Assembly: GCA_051861205.1 (NCBI GenBank) | Contig: JBHYDC010000012.1 | Location: forward strand, 94,002 to 158,001 | Reading direction: 5' to 3' | Source of the DNA: JBHYDC01 sp051861205 | GTDB lineage: Bacteria > Pseudomonadota > Alphaproteobacteria > Rhizobiales > Pleomorphomonadaceae | DNA length: 64,000 nucleotides | Part shown: piece after piece, positions 9,350 to 19,630 of the stretch | Layout: each line of letters starts with the position of its first letter | How positions within the stretch are numbered: the stretch's first letter is position 1 | Made by a program: the position numbers and the translations under genes | The notes under the pieces: generated by a model | What the model was told of the DNA's origin: nothing | The model's database searches: none | What the model saw: the letters and a program-made list of their open reading frames with translations, nothing else

Positions 9350-9826
9350 CTAGGATCCGTGGCTTAGGTCGGAGCCGTCACGCTGCGCATCCAGCAGTTT
9401 GCGCACGCGCTCCACGGTGGGCAAAATCGCCACTATGCCTTCAAGCGAGAGATGGCCGGCAAGCTGGCGCAATTCCGGCTCCACAGCCGCAAGCGCGGCC
9501 TCGCGGATTTGGCGGCCTTGCGGCGTTAGGTGGACGCGCTTCGATCGTCCGTCGGTTGCATCCGGTGTTATGGAAACGCGCCCGGCACGTTGAAGGGCGC
9601 CGAGCGTGCTGGTCATGGTCCCTTTGGTAACCTGCATCGCGCGCGCGATCTCGACCGGCAATTGCCCGTCTCCCACGCGCGCAAGATGGTTCAGGATGCC
9701 GAACTGGGCCAATGTCATGCCGTCTGGAAAGACCTTTTCGAGCATTTTGCCCGAAAGCTGCGCGGTGATCGCGATTTCCGTGAAGTAGCGGAACAACACA
9801 TCGATCGGCGCATCCGACGTCGTCAT
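9350..9826 (-). CDS. MarR-family transcriptional regulator
   Basis: Winged-helix dimeric regulator of 158 residues. The DNA-binding core is visible as LAQFGILNHLARVGDGQLPVEIARAM...VTKGTMTSTLGALQRAGRVSITPDATDGRSKRVHLT, with the family DGRSKRV wing. Its ATG overlaps the stop of the upstream nitroreductase gene (4 bp), so both belong to one operon. A double palindromic operator (10984-11022) precedes the operon, which fits autoregulation by this protein in response to a small aromatic or redox-active ligand. Confidence 0.88.
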   Translation of the reverse strand: MTTSDAPIDVLFRYFTEIAITAQLSGKMLEKVFPDGMTLAQFGILNHLARVGDGQLPVEIARAMQVTKGTMTSTLGALQRAGRVSITPDATDGRSKRVHLTPQGRQIREAALAAVEPELRQLAGHLSLEGIVAILPTVERVRKLLDAQRDGSDLSHGS

Positions 9827-10971
9827 GCGGCTTTGATCCTCGTTTCCATCGGCCAGCGCGGGCTGCCTTTCGGGGCCGGACCATAGCCCAATCTTACGAA
9901 CATCTGCAGGGTGTCGGCCGTATCAATGGCAAGCGTCGTCAGCATCGTCTGCCGATACTCCGCCATCTCAGGAAATTCCTGGAGCGCTTGGCTGAACGGC
10001 TGCATGGCAACGCCTAGGCCGGTTGCCGCCAAGTTCACGCGGACATAATCGCGTCCGGCGCGGATCTGGTCCGCTCGCGTGTTGCCGGGGGTCGTTAGCC
10101 AAAGGAACCCCATCGCCGTATCGAAGGACGCTTTGAGAAAGGGGATCTGCTGCTGGAATGTGCTCGAATTCTGGTCGAGCATATCGTCGCGGTTGAGCAG
10201 TCCGGTCAGAGCCAGGCCTTCGAGGAGCGGACCGGCGAGCGAGATGCCGTCCGGATTGGCTTCGATTTCGGCGCGTCCGATGCGGGTCAGGTCCACGCTT
10301 TCCTTGGCCGTTGCATAGTTCCGGATTTCAAGGTCCATGGCCGCCCAACTGAGGGCACGCAGACCCTCCAAGCGGGCAGGGTCGTTGGTATGGAACACAG
10401 CCGACGTTCGCGCGGCCTTCGCGATCTGCGTGAGGGTGCCGGTTTCGACCGGTCGTGCAGTGTCATAGGGGTTGCGGTTCGTTCGCCGGTCGAGGATGTG
10501 GAGGAAGAGCGGATCGCGCACCGCAGCCTCGTTTTTCACAATGCGGATGCGGGCGACGGGGCGGCCGTCAAGCCGGTCGGCTGGCTCACCCTCCGGGAAG
10601 AGCGCGACGTCGGTGTCGAAACCGTCCTCCGCGGCGGCCTGCGCCAAGAGTTCGATGAAGCAACCAAGGCCGACGGTGATCTGCCGATCGAAGGGATCGG
10701 TGTGCTCCAAGCGCCGGTCGGGGTCGCAGGTGAGTGTGATTTCGTCGGCCTTGCTGAGATCGACGATCCAGGGTTGGCGGTTGTGTGGATTGGGGGCGAG
10801 CACCGCATAGGACAGCGCTTTGCGACGGGGATCGCCGGCATCCTGTCCGGCTTTCGTCCATGCCTCTCGCGCACGTGCCGGATCGCGCGTTGCCACCCAC
10901 GCCGCCCCGCCCACGGCCGCCGTGATTATGCCGCCGCCAAGGACCATGATGAATTTGCGTCTGCTGGTCAT
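9823..10971 (-). CDS. Tat-exported nitroreductase-family protein (Acg-like)
   Basis: 382 residues. The N-terminus SRRKFIMVLGGG followed by a hydrophobic stretch is a twin-arginine signal, suggesting export in folded, FMN-loaded form. The body has the nitroreductase-like segments SYAVLAPNPHNRQPWIVDL and RAGRDYVRVNLAATGLGVAMQPFSQALQE, seen in Acg-type putative flavoproteins. Substrate unknown. It is first in an operon with a MarR regulator, which suggests induction by a xenobiotic or quinone-like compound. Confidence 0.78.
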   Translation of the reverse strand: MTSRRKFIMVLGGGIITAAVGGAAWVATRDPARAREAWTKAGQDAGDPRRKALSYAVLAPNPHNRQPWIVDLSKADEITLTCDPDRRLEHTDPFDRQITVGLGCFIELLAQAAAEDGFDTDVALFPEGEPADRLDGRPVARIRIVKNEAAVRDPLFLHILDRRTNRNPYDTARPVETGTLTQIAKAARTSAVFHTNDPARLEGLRALSWAAMDLEIRNYATAKESVDLTRIGRAEIEANPDGISLAGPLLEGLALTGLLNRDDMLDQNSSTFQQQIPFLKASFDTAMGFLWLTTPGNTRADQIRAGRDYVRVNLAATGLGVAMQPFSQALQEFPEMAEYRQTMLTTLAIDTADTLQMFVRLGYGPAPKGSPRWPMETRIKAA

Positions 10972-10983
10972 GATACCCTCATC

Positions 10984-11022
10984 TAGTTCGATATCAAACT
11001 TACTTAGTTTGATATCGAACTA
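10984..11022. promoter_or_regulatory. double palindromic MarR operator
   Basis: A perfect 17-bp inverted repeat, TAGTTCGATATCAAACT (10984-11000) and its exact complement (11006-11022), separated by TACTT. Each arm is itself a near-perfect palindrome centred on GATATC, so the element looks like two adjacent dimer sites with centres 21 bp apart, i.e. two helical turns. It lies 13-51 bp upstream of the nitroreductase ATG. The GATATC-centred, AT-flanked layout is typical of MarR-family boxes; binding by the linked MarR is inferred. Confidence 0.75.
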
Positions 11023-11127
11023 CTGTCAACTGCTGGGTCTTGTCGCCGACAAGTCACCCTTCGGTGCATTGACGAAGCGGACCGGAGGGCCTTACGTCGT
11101 CGTTACATTCCATGAGGTTCATTTTTC

Positions 11128-12117
11128 ATGTCTCCCAAGCTCGGCAATTCCCTCGACCGTATTCTCACTCTCGAACTCGTTCGTGTGACCGAGCGAGCGG
11201 CGGTGGCGGCGGCGAGATTGCGGGGGCGGGGGGACGAGAAGGCGGCCGATCAGGCAGCGGTGGATGCCATGCGGCGCGAGCTGAATCAGCTACCCATTCA
11301 GGGCACCGTGGTGATCGGCGAGGGCGAGCGCGACGAGGCGCCGATGCTTTACATCGGCGAGGAGGTTGGCGCGGGGAAGGGCCCGCGTGTCGATATCGCG
11401 CTCGATCCGCTGGAGGGCACCACCATTTGCGCGAAGAACCTGCCGAATTCGATCGCCGTGATTGCGATCGCCGAGCAGGGCGGGCTTCTCAACGCGCCCG
11501 ACGTCTACATGGACAAGATCGCGATCGGGCCGGGCTATCCCCAGGGGATCGTGGATCTCGACGCGACGCCGTCTGAAAACATTCGCGCGCTTGCCGCCGC
11601 CAAGGGCGTGCCGGTGGGTGAAATCACCGCCTGCATTCTCGACCGCCCGCGCCATGCCCGGCTGATCGAGGAGGTTCGCGCAACCGGCGCCTCGATCCGC
11701 CTGATCGGCGACGGCGACGTGGCGGGCATCATCCACACCACCGAACCGGACGAAACCGGCATCGACATCTATCTCGGCATCGGCGGCGCGCCGGAAGGCG
11801 TGCTTGCCGCCGCAGCGCTGCGCTGCATCGGCGGCCAGATGCAGGGCCGGCTGGTCATCAATCGCGACGAGCAGGTTCAGCGCGCCCAGCGCATGGGCAT
11901 TCAGGACGTGCGCAAGAAATTCCTGATGGAAGAGATGGCCGTCGGTGACGTCCTCTTCGCCGCGACCGGCGTAACCGACGGCAACATGCTGTCTGGCGTG
12001 AAGTTCTCGCGCGGCGAGCGCGTGACGACGCATACCGTGGTCATGCGCTCGTCCACCGGCACGGTGCGCTGGATCAAGGCCAGCCATACGGATATGTCGA
12101 AGTTCGAAGCGATGTGA
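11128..12117 (+). CDS. glpX: class II fructose-1,6-bisphosphatase
   Basis: Hydrolyses fructose-1,6-bisphosphate in gluconeogenesis; some members also act on sedoheptulose-1,7-bisphosphate, relevant to C1-fixing cycles. Of 329 residues, the metal/phosphate motifs GEGERDEAPMLYIGEEVG and DPLEGT are intact, and the C-terminal half has GVLAAAALRCIGGQMQGRL. It follows the hom region, a frequent alphaproteobacterial neighbourhood. Confidence 0.93.
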   Translation: MSPKLGNSLDRILTLELVRVTERAAVAAARLRGRGDEKAADQAAVDAMRRELNQLPIQGTVVIGEGERDEAPMLYIGEEVGAGKGPRVDIALDPLEGTTICAKNLPNSIAVIAIAEQGGLLNAPDVYMDKIAIGPGYPQGIVDLDATPSENIRALAAAKGVPVGEITACILDRPRHARLIEEVRATGASIRLIGDGDVAGIIHTTEPDETGIDIYLGIGGAPEGVLAAAALRCIGGQMQGRLVINRDEQVQRAQRMGIQDVRKKFLMEEMAVGDVLFAATGVTDGNMLSGVKFSRGERVTTHTVVMRSSTGTVRWIKASHTDMSKFEAM

Positions 12118-12127
12118 GGGGGGAGGG

Positions 12128-12769
12128 TTACCCCGCGTCGGCTGCGATTTGCCGGAACGCACCCGCCAGCGTTTCGGCTTCCTGCGCGCCTGAGATGGCG
12201 TATTTGTTGTCAACGATGAAGAACGGTACGCCCGTGACACCCGCACGGGATGCCGATTCGATTTCGGCTTGGATCGCCTCGTGGTCTGTGCCGTCGGCGA
12301 GCTTCGCCGCGACGGCTTCGGCGTCTAGGCCGATGTCGGCAGCGGCTTTGATCAGGGTGCCGGCGTCGCCGATGTCCTCGCCCTCGACGAAGTAGAGCGC
12401 GAACAGCCGCTCGGCGGCTGCCTCGCCCTTGCCGGCCTCGGTGGCCCAGCGCAGCAGGCGGTGGGCGTCCAGCGTGTTCGGGGCCACCTTGATCTTGTCG
12501 AAGGCAAACGGGATCCCGATCTCGTGCCCGATCGCTTCCAGGCGTTCTTGGGCGGCGGCAAGGCGTCCGGAATCGCCGAATTTGGCGATCATGTAAGCGT
12601 TACGCTCCTTGCCTTCGGGCGGCAGCGTCGGATCGAGTTGGAACGGGCGATAGCGTGTGGGAAGCGCGATATCCGGAACCAGCGCGCGGGCCGCGTCCAG
12701 CCGCCGCTTGCCGACGAAACACCACGGGCAGACAACGTCGATCACGACGTCGATATCTAACTTTTTCAT
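12128..12769 (-). CDS. DsbA-family (FrnE-like) oxidoreductase
   Basis: Thioredoxin-fold protein of 213 residues. The CPWC motif (DVVCPWCFVGKRRL) is near the N-terminus and there is no signal peptide, so it is cytoplasmic like FrnE/2-hydroxychromene-2-carboxylate isomerase-type proteins. The C-terminal GVTGVPFFIVDNKYAISGAQ is the cis-Pro loop region. Precise substrate unknown. It converges with glpX with a 10-nt gap. Confidence 0.85.
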   Translation of the reverse strand: MKKLDIDVVIDVVCPWCFVGKRRLDAARALVPDIALPTRYRPFQLDPTLPPEGKERNAYMIAKFGDSGRLAAAQERLEAIGHEIGIPFAFDKIKVAPNTLDAHRLLRWATEAGKGEAAAERLFALYFVEGEDIGDAGTLIKAAADIGLDAEAVAAKLADGTDHEAIQAEIESASRAGVTGVPFFIVDNKYAISGAQEAETLAGAFRQIAADAG

Positions 12770-12948
12770 GCCGCCGGGTCCGCCGCTCTGATTTGCCTAT
12801 CCATAAGTTTATTCTAGCGCAGAAGGCGCGGCAATTCATCGCTTGGTGATCGGCGCGGCTTTGCCGCAGTGCAAAAGACCGAGGATCCGGCCGGTTGAGG
12901 CGCGTGGGCGGGTTGCTCTCCGGCGTTCTTGATTCTACCCCATAGGGC

Positions 12949-15210
<2,262 letters not shown>

Positions 15211-15232
15211 CCGCAGGCGTAGGGCATTCCGG

Positions 15233-15421
15233 TCAGCGCGGTTTGCGCTGACCGTTCAGGGCTTTGCGGGCGGCGCGCTCGGCAGATAATGCATCGGGAA
15301 AGGTTTGGCCTTCCAAGTCCTGCACGCTGGCCTCAAGGGCATGGAAGGCGAAGGCATCGCCTTGCCTAACCAGGATTCCAACGGGACTGTCGCGGACTTC
15401 GACGAGATAATTCTTAAACAT
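15233..15421 (-). CDS. small conserved-type hypothetical protein
   Basis: A 62-residue protein starting MFKNYLVEVRDSPVGILVRQ. GAGG lies 8 nt before the ATG at 15421; an ATG 27 nt further upstream adds a Pro-rich stretch and is less likely. No domain recognised. Codon choice follows the local pattern. It is convergent with parC. Confidence 0.45.
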   Translation of the reverse strand: MFKNYLVEVRDSPVGILVRQGDAFAFHALEASVQDLEGQTFPDALSAERAARKALNGQRKPR

Positions 15422-15851
15422 TCCGGGCCTCGAAGGCGCGCCGGGCAAAGGGCCGGCTCAGGGTGCGAAAACGGAGAAAATGCGGCTCTGCAGGGTCGTT
15501 ATCGCGCGCGACATACTCGCATTTTGGCCGTACACCGGATCGCTTTGGGAAGCGCCTTTGGCATCGAGGCTGGGACAAGTCTTGCAAGCTTTGTCATGGT
15601 CAAACTTCGTCATGGGTTGGGGCCACGACAGTTCGTGGCCACTTAGCGTTTGGTGTCGCGGCGCAAGCAGCGTGGAAAATGCCCGCGGCTTCAGGAAGCA
15701 CGGTGCTTCGAAGCGAATCTAACTTATCGCATCTTTCTTATAGATGCGAACACAAGCCTTGCGACATTCTAAAAAGTCGAGAATTATTTGTTCTTTTCGT
15801 CTTTCTATCGCGAAATAGCGATTGCTATCTGCCCTCACAAGGCCCTGTCAT
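15422..15851. other. gene-free stretch with one clear stem-loop
   Basis: Together with the following terminator this is ~500 bp without a supported gene. It becomes AT-rich from about 15720. A perfect 8-bp stem with a 7-nt loop lies at 15727-15749 (TCGCATCT paired with AGATGCGA). It has no T-run, so it is not an obvious terminator; it could be a protein-binding palindrome or part of a small RNA. Open frames here have poor codon use and were rejected. Confidence 0.4.
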
Positions 15852-15885
15852 CAAAAAAAGCCCGGCGCCTTTTGTGGGCCGGGCC
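15852..15885 (-). terminator. rho-independent terminator of the small exported protein gene
   Basis: Read on the minus strand, GCCCGGC pairs across a loop with GCCGGGC and is followed by a run of seven T. It sits 60 nt after the stop of the gene at 15945-16178. Confidence 0.75.
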
Positions 15886-15944
15886 TTAAAGTTTTGGGCC
15901 TTGGAGGATCAGGACATTGGTCCTCGCACCGGTAAAACGTCCGG

Positions 15945-16178
15945 CTAGGACGACGGTTCCGCCGGAACGATGACGAGATTGGAAATTCCAAGATGCGGGT
16001 TCACATCCTGCACCGTGATGTTTGAGTTAGCCGGAACGAGTTCGATGATCTGGTCGCCTTTGGCAAGGCGGGCCGCGTCTCCGGACATGGGAGCATCGAG
16101 CGCGTAGGCCGCCCCGACGAGAGCGAGCGCCACGCCGGCGGCGCAGCCAAGGGTCACCAAGGTGGAGGACGTTTTCAT
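15945..16178 (-). CDS. small exported protein, unknown
   Basis: About 77 residues: a signal-peptide-like N-terminus (MKTSSTLVTLGCAAGVALAL...AYALDAP) and a ~50-residue mature part ending NPHLGISNLVIVPAEPSS. The ATG at 16178 puts the signal peptide at the start; the in-frame ATG at 16274 would add 32 unrelated residues. It is followed by a good terminator, which supports it being real. No family recognised. Confidence 0.5.
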   Translation of the reverse strand: MKTSSTLVTLGCAAGVALALVGAAYALDAPMSGDAARLAKGDQIIELVPANSNITVQDVNPHLGISNLVIVPAEPSS

Positions 16179-16421
16179 GACGATGTCTTTCGCCTGCAAT
16201 CCACTTGTCATGAAGGTTCCAGCAACGACGCCCTCGTTGGGGTCCGGCGGTGTTATGGATGCCTTCGTGTTCATGGCGAGGCCCCTAGATCAGCCGATCG
16301 CCACGACCCAATCACGGATCGTTGACCTTGCCGGTGAAAAGCAACGGCAGCGGACGTCATAGATTTCGCCTCACGCGGTGGTGATGGGCGAATCTTGATT
16401 TCGTGAAGGGTGGAACGCTTG

Positions 16422-16685
16422 TCAGCCGTTCACTTGCGCAGCCAGGGATAGACCGGGCTTTACGGCGATGGTTTCTGCCTGCGTGATCGGAAGTTCGATG
16501 CCTTGACAGTCGACCCCCGTCGCCAGGTCGGGATCGCGGCAGTCGGCGATGGACGGCAGGCGGTCGTTCTTGCCGATGACGGCGTATTCGTAAGGCGTCG
16601 CGCCCGACGATAAGGCGGCTACACCGAGGCCGGCAATCGCAAGCGCAACCCGCTTCAAACGAGCGGGAAACTCTGGACTTCTCAT
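16422..16685 (-). CDS. small exported protein, unknown
   Basis: About 87 residues from the ATG at 16685: basic N-terminus MRSPEFPARLKR, hydrophobic VALAIAGLGVAALSSGA, then a mature part with two Cys (ADCRDPDLATGVDCQGIELP) that could form a disulfide. It is upstream of, and in the same direction as, the small exported protein at 15945-16178. No family recognised. Confidence 0.5.
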   Translation of the reverse strand: MRSPEFPARLKRVALAIAGLGVAALSSGATPYEYAVIGKNDRLPSIADCRDPDLATGVDCQGIELPITQAETIAVKPGLSLAAQVNG

Positions 16686-16913
16686 GCTTGCGTCCTCAGC
16701 TTTCCAAGCCAACCCCGAGCCCGATCTTCAGCCCGCACTGGTTACCGAAAGCTTTCATAAAATGAGATCAATCGACGTAACGAAGCTTCAAGCTTAACGC
16801 GTCGTAAACGAGCGGATGCGGCAACCGTCTGGTGTCCGCGTTGCGGCGGGCGCGATCAATTAGCGCGGCGCGCGCGTTGTGCTTGCAGGCCGGAACGGAT
16901 AAATCCTTGGGGC

Positions 16914-17405
16914 ATGACGACTGCGCTCTATTCCGGGTCCTTCGATCCCGTCACGAACGGTCACATCGACGTTATCGCGCGGGCTGCGCGCATTTTTCCG
17001 CGTCTGGTGATCGCTATCGGCGTGCATCATTCCAAATCCGGACTGTTTTCCCCCGACGAGCGCGCGGAGATGGTTCAGGTGGCTGTGAGCGGTATCGCCG
17101 CCGGTTCCACCATCGAAATCCTGCGATTCGACGGGCTGGTGGTGGATGCGGCGCGGCAGAGTGGGGCCTCCGTGATCGTGCGGGGCCTGCGCAGCGCCAC
17201 CGATCTCGACTATGAAACCCAGATGGAAGGCATGAACGCCGCTCTGGCGCCGGACATCGATGTGGTTTATCTCGCGGCGTCAGCTCCGGTTCGCCACATC
17301 GCGGCGAGCCTCGTTCGCCAGATCGCCGCGCTCGGTGGGCCGGTGGATGCCTTCGTTCCGCCGCACGTGGCCGAGAGGCTGCGCGCGAGGTTCACCACCT
17401 CTTGA
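16914..17405 (+). CDS. coaD: phosphopantetheine adenylyltransferase
   Basis: Penultimate step of coenzyme A synthesis: transfers AMP from ATP to 4'-phosphopantetheine. Of 163 residues, the nucleotidyltransferase motif is SFDPVTNGHIDV, with VIVRGLRSATDLDYE and the C-terminal HIAASLVRQIAALGG. Typical length. It begins the run coaD-cyclophilin-ppiB-queA-tgt, an arrangement seen in alphaproteobacteria. Confidence 0.95.
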   Translation: MTTALYSGSFDPVTNGHIDVIARAARIFPRLVIAIGVHHSKSGLFSPDERAEMVQVAVSGIAAGSTIEILRFDGLVVDAARQSGASVIVRGLRSATDLDYETQMEGMNAALAPDIDVVYLAASAPVRHIAASLVRQIAALGGPVDAFVPPHVAERLRARFTTS

Positions 17406-17434
17406 CGCATTGAACGCCTGCACGGGAGACACCT

Positions 17435-17968
17435 TTGTTCCGCAGCTTCGTCGCGGCCCTGGCCGCCTTCGTCATCCTCTCGGCCGCGCCTGCCTTGGCC
17501 GCCGGCGATCCTGAAAACACGGTGGTGATGAACACCACCAAGGGCAATGTCACGATCGCGCTGCGGCCCGATCTTGCGCCCAAGCACGTTGCGCAGATCA
17601 AGGCGCTGGTGGCCGCCAAATTCTACGACGGCGTCATCTTCCACCGTGTGATCGACGGCTTCATGGCCCAGACCGGCGATCCCACCGGCACCGGCATGGG
17701 CGGTTCGGATCTGCCGGACATTCCAGCCGAATTCACCAACGCCCATTTCGAACGCGGCGTGCTCGGCATGGCCCGTGCGGCGGATCCCAACAGCGCCAAT
17801 TCGCAGTTCTTCATCATGTTCGCCGAGGGCGGCTTCCTCGACACCCAGTATACCGTGTTCGGTCAGGTGCTCGAGGGCATGGAGGTCGTCGACCAGATCG
17901 AGCGCGGCGAACCGCCCGCCAACCCGGACAAGATCATATCCATGCGTCTTGCCTCGCAGCCGCAGTAA
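17435..17968 (+). CDS. periplasmic peptidyl-prolyl cis-trans isomerase (cyclophilin)
   Basis: Catalyses proline isomerisation of exported proteins. The 177 residues start at a TTG (GGGAG 6 nt upstream), giving a signal peptide FRSFVAALAAFVILSAAPALA, then a cyclophilin domain with FHRVIDGFMAQTGDPTGTG and NSQFFIMFAEGGFLDTQYTVFG. It is followed 29 nt later by a cytoplasmic paralogue, so a duplicated pair serves two compartments. Confidence 0.9.
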   Translation: MFRSFVAALAAFVILSAAPALAAGDPENTVVMNTTKGNVTIALRPDLAPKHVAQIKALVAAKFYDGVIFHRVIDGFMAQTGDPTGTGMGGSDLPDIPAEFTNAHFERGVLGMARAADPNSANSQFFIMFAEGGFLDTQYTVFGQVLEGMEVVDQIERGEPPANPDKIISMRLASQPQ

Positions 17969-17997
17969 CAACGCTCAAAAAGAACAAGGAGGCCGAT

Positions 17998-18477
17998 ATG
18001 GCCGATATCAAGGATCCTGAAAACACGCTCATCCTCGAAACGACCAAGGGCAACGTGGTCATCGAGATGCGTCCGGACCTCGCTCCGGGCCACGTCGCGC
18101 ACATCAAGAAGCTGGCGCGCGAAGGCTTTTACGACGGTATCGTGTTCCACCGCGTGATCGAGGGCTTCATGGCCCAGACCGGCTGCCCCAACGGCACCGG
18201 CACCGGCGGCTCGAAGTATCCGAACCTCACCGCCGAGTTCAACGCCGAGCCCCATGTGCGCGGCGTCACCTCCATGGCCCGCGCGCAGAGCCCGAATTCG
18301 GCCAACAGCCAGTTCTTCATCGTGTTCGACGATGCCCGCTTCCTGGATCGCCAGTATACGGTGTGGGGCAAGGTGATCGAGGGCATGGAAAACGTGGACC
18401 AGATCAAGCGCGGCGAGCCCGTGCGCGATCCCGACCGGATTGTCAGCATGAAGGTTGCCGCGGACGTGGCCGCGTAA
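17998..18477 (+). CDS. ppiB: cytoplasmic peptidyl-prolyl cis-trans isomerase
   Basis: Cyclophilin of 159 residues without a signal peptide, with AAGGAGG just before the ATG. The active-site segments FHRVIEGFMAQTGCPNGTG and NSQFFIVFDDARFLDRQYTVWG are intact. It closely resembles the preceding exported cyclophilin, implying tandem duplication and later loss or gain of the signal sequence. Confidence 0.92.
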   Translation: MADIKDPENTLILETTKGNVVIEMRPDLAPGHVAHIKKLAREGFYDGIVFHRVIEGFMAQTGCPNGTGTGGSKYPNLTAEFNAEPHVRGVTSMARAQSPNSANSQFFIVFDDARFLDRQYTVWGKVIEGMENVDQIKRGEPVRDPDRIVSMKVAADVAA

Positions 18478-18538
18478 CCTTGGAGCAAGCTCGCGGGCAT
18501 CGCCTCTCCCAGTCGAGAGGGATGCCCGCGCGACCGCC

Positions 18539-19630
18539 ATGCACGTATCCCTGTTCGATTTCGATCTCCCGCCCGAACGCATCGCGCTTCGCCCGGTCAG
18601 TCCGCGCGACGGTGCGCGTATGCTTGTGGTCCGGCCGGGGCAGGGCTTTCAAGACCGCATCGTGCGCGATCTGCCGGAGCTGCTCCAGCCCGGCGATTCG
18701 CTGGTTTTCAATGACACCAAGGTGATTCCGGCGCAGCTTGACGGTGTGCGGCTGCGCGAGGGCGCCGAACCCGCGCGGTTTTCTGCCACCTTGCACATGC
18801 GCACGGCGCCCGACCGCTGGAAGGCCTTCGTCAAGGGCGCACGCAAGCTCGCCCCCGGCGACCGCGTGCGCTTCGGTGAAGGCGCGGAGGCGGACGGCAT
18901 CGTCTGCCTGCTCGGCCGGCTGGAAGGCACCGTGGCGGAAAAAGGCGAGGAGGGCGAGGTGACGCTTGCCTTCGACCTGACCGGACCTGCGCTGGACGAG
19001 GCGATCGCGGCTGTCGGGCATATCCCCCTGCCGCCCTACATCGCCGGAAAGCGCGCCGAGGACGAGCGCGACCGGGCCGATTATCAGACCGTCTACGCCC
19101 GCGAGGAGGGCGCCGTTGCTGCCCCCACGGCGGGTTTGCATTTCACGCCGGAGCTTCTCGCCCGCCTCGACGCTCACGGCATCTCCCGCCATTTCGTGAC
19201 GCTGCATGTGGGCGCCGGCACATTCCTGCCGATGAAGGCGGACGACACGACCGAGCACAAGATGCACGCCGAAATCGGATATGTATCCCCCGAAACCGCC
19301 GCCGCGCTCAACGCCGTGCGGGCGCGGGGCGGGCGGATCGTCGCGGTAGGTACGACGTCGCTGCGGCTCCTGGAAAGCGCGACCACGGAGGACGGCGTCA
19401 TCCGGCCCTATGCCGGGGCGACGGATATCTTCATCACGCCCGGCTACCGATTCCGCGCCATTGACGCGCTGATGACGAACTTCCATCTGCCGAAATCGAC
19501 GCTGTTCATGCTCGTTTCGGCGTTTTCGGGCCTTGCCACGATGCGCGCGGCCTATGCGCATGCGATCGAGACGGGCTATCGCTTCTATTCCTACGGCGAT
19601 TCCTCGCTGCTCTTTCCCGGATCCGAATGA
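18539..19630 (+). CDS. queA: S-adenosylmethionine:tRNA ribosyltransferase-isomerase
   Basis: Transfers the ribosyl part of SAM to preQ1-modified tRNA to form epoxyqueuosine. From the ATG at 18539 it has 363 residues starting HVSLFDFDLPPERIALRP, the standard family N-terminus; upstream in-frame ATG 18455 lies inside ppiB and was rejected. Family blocks AAPTAGLHFTPELL and TNFHLPKSTLFMLVSAFSG are present. Its stop overlaps the tgt ATG. Confidence 0.95.
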   Translation: MHVSLFDFDLPPERIALRPVSPRDGARMLVVRPGQGFQDRIVRDLPELLQPGDSLVFNDTKVIPAQLDGVRLREGAEPARFSATLHMRTAPDRWKAFVKGARKLAPGDRVRFGEGAEADGIVCLLGRLEGTVAEKGEEGEVTLAFDLTGPALDEAIAAVGHIPLPPYIAGKRAEDERDRADYQTVYAREEGAVAAPTAGLHFTPELLARLDAHGISRHFVTLHVGAGTFLPMKADDTTEHKMHAEIGYVSPETAAALNAVRARGGRIVAVGTTSLRLLESATTEDGVIRPYAGATDIFITPGYRFRAIDALMTNFHLPKSTLFMLVSAFSGLATMRAAYAHAIETGYRFYSYGDSSLLFPGSE

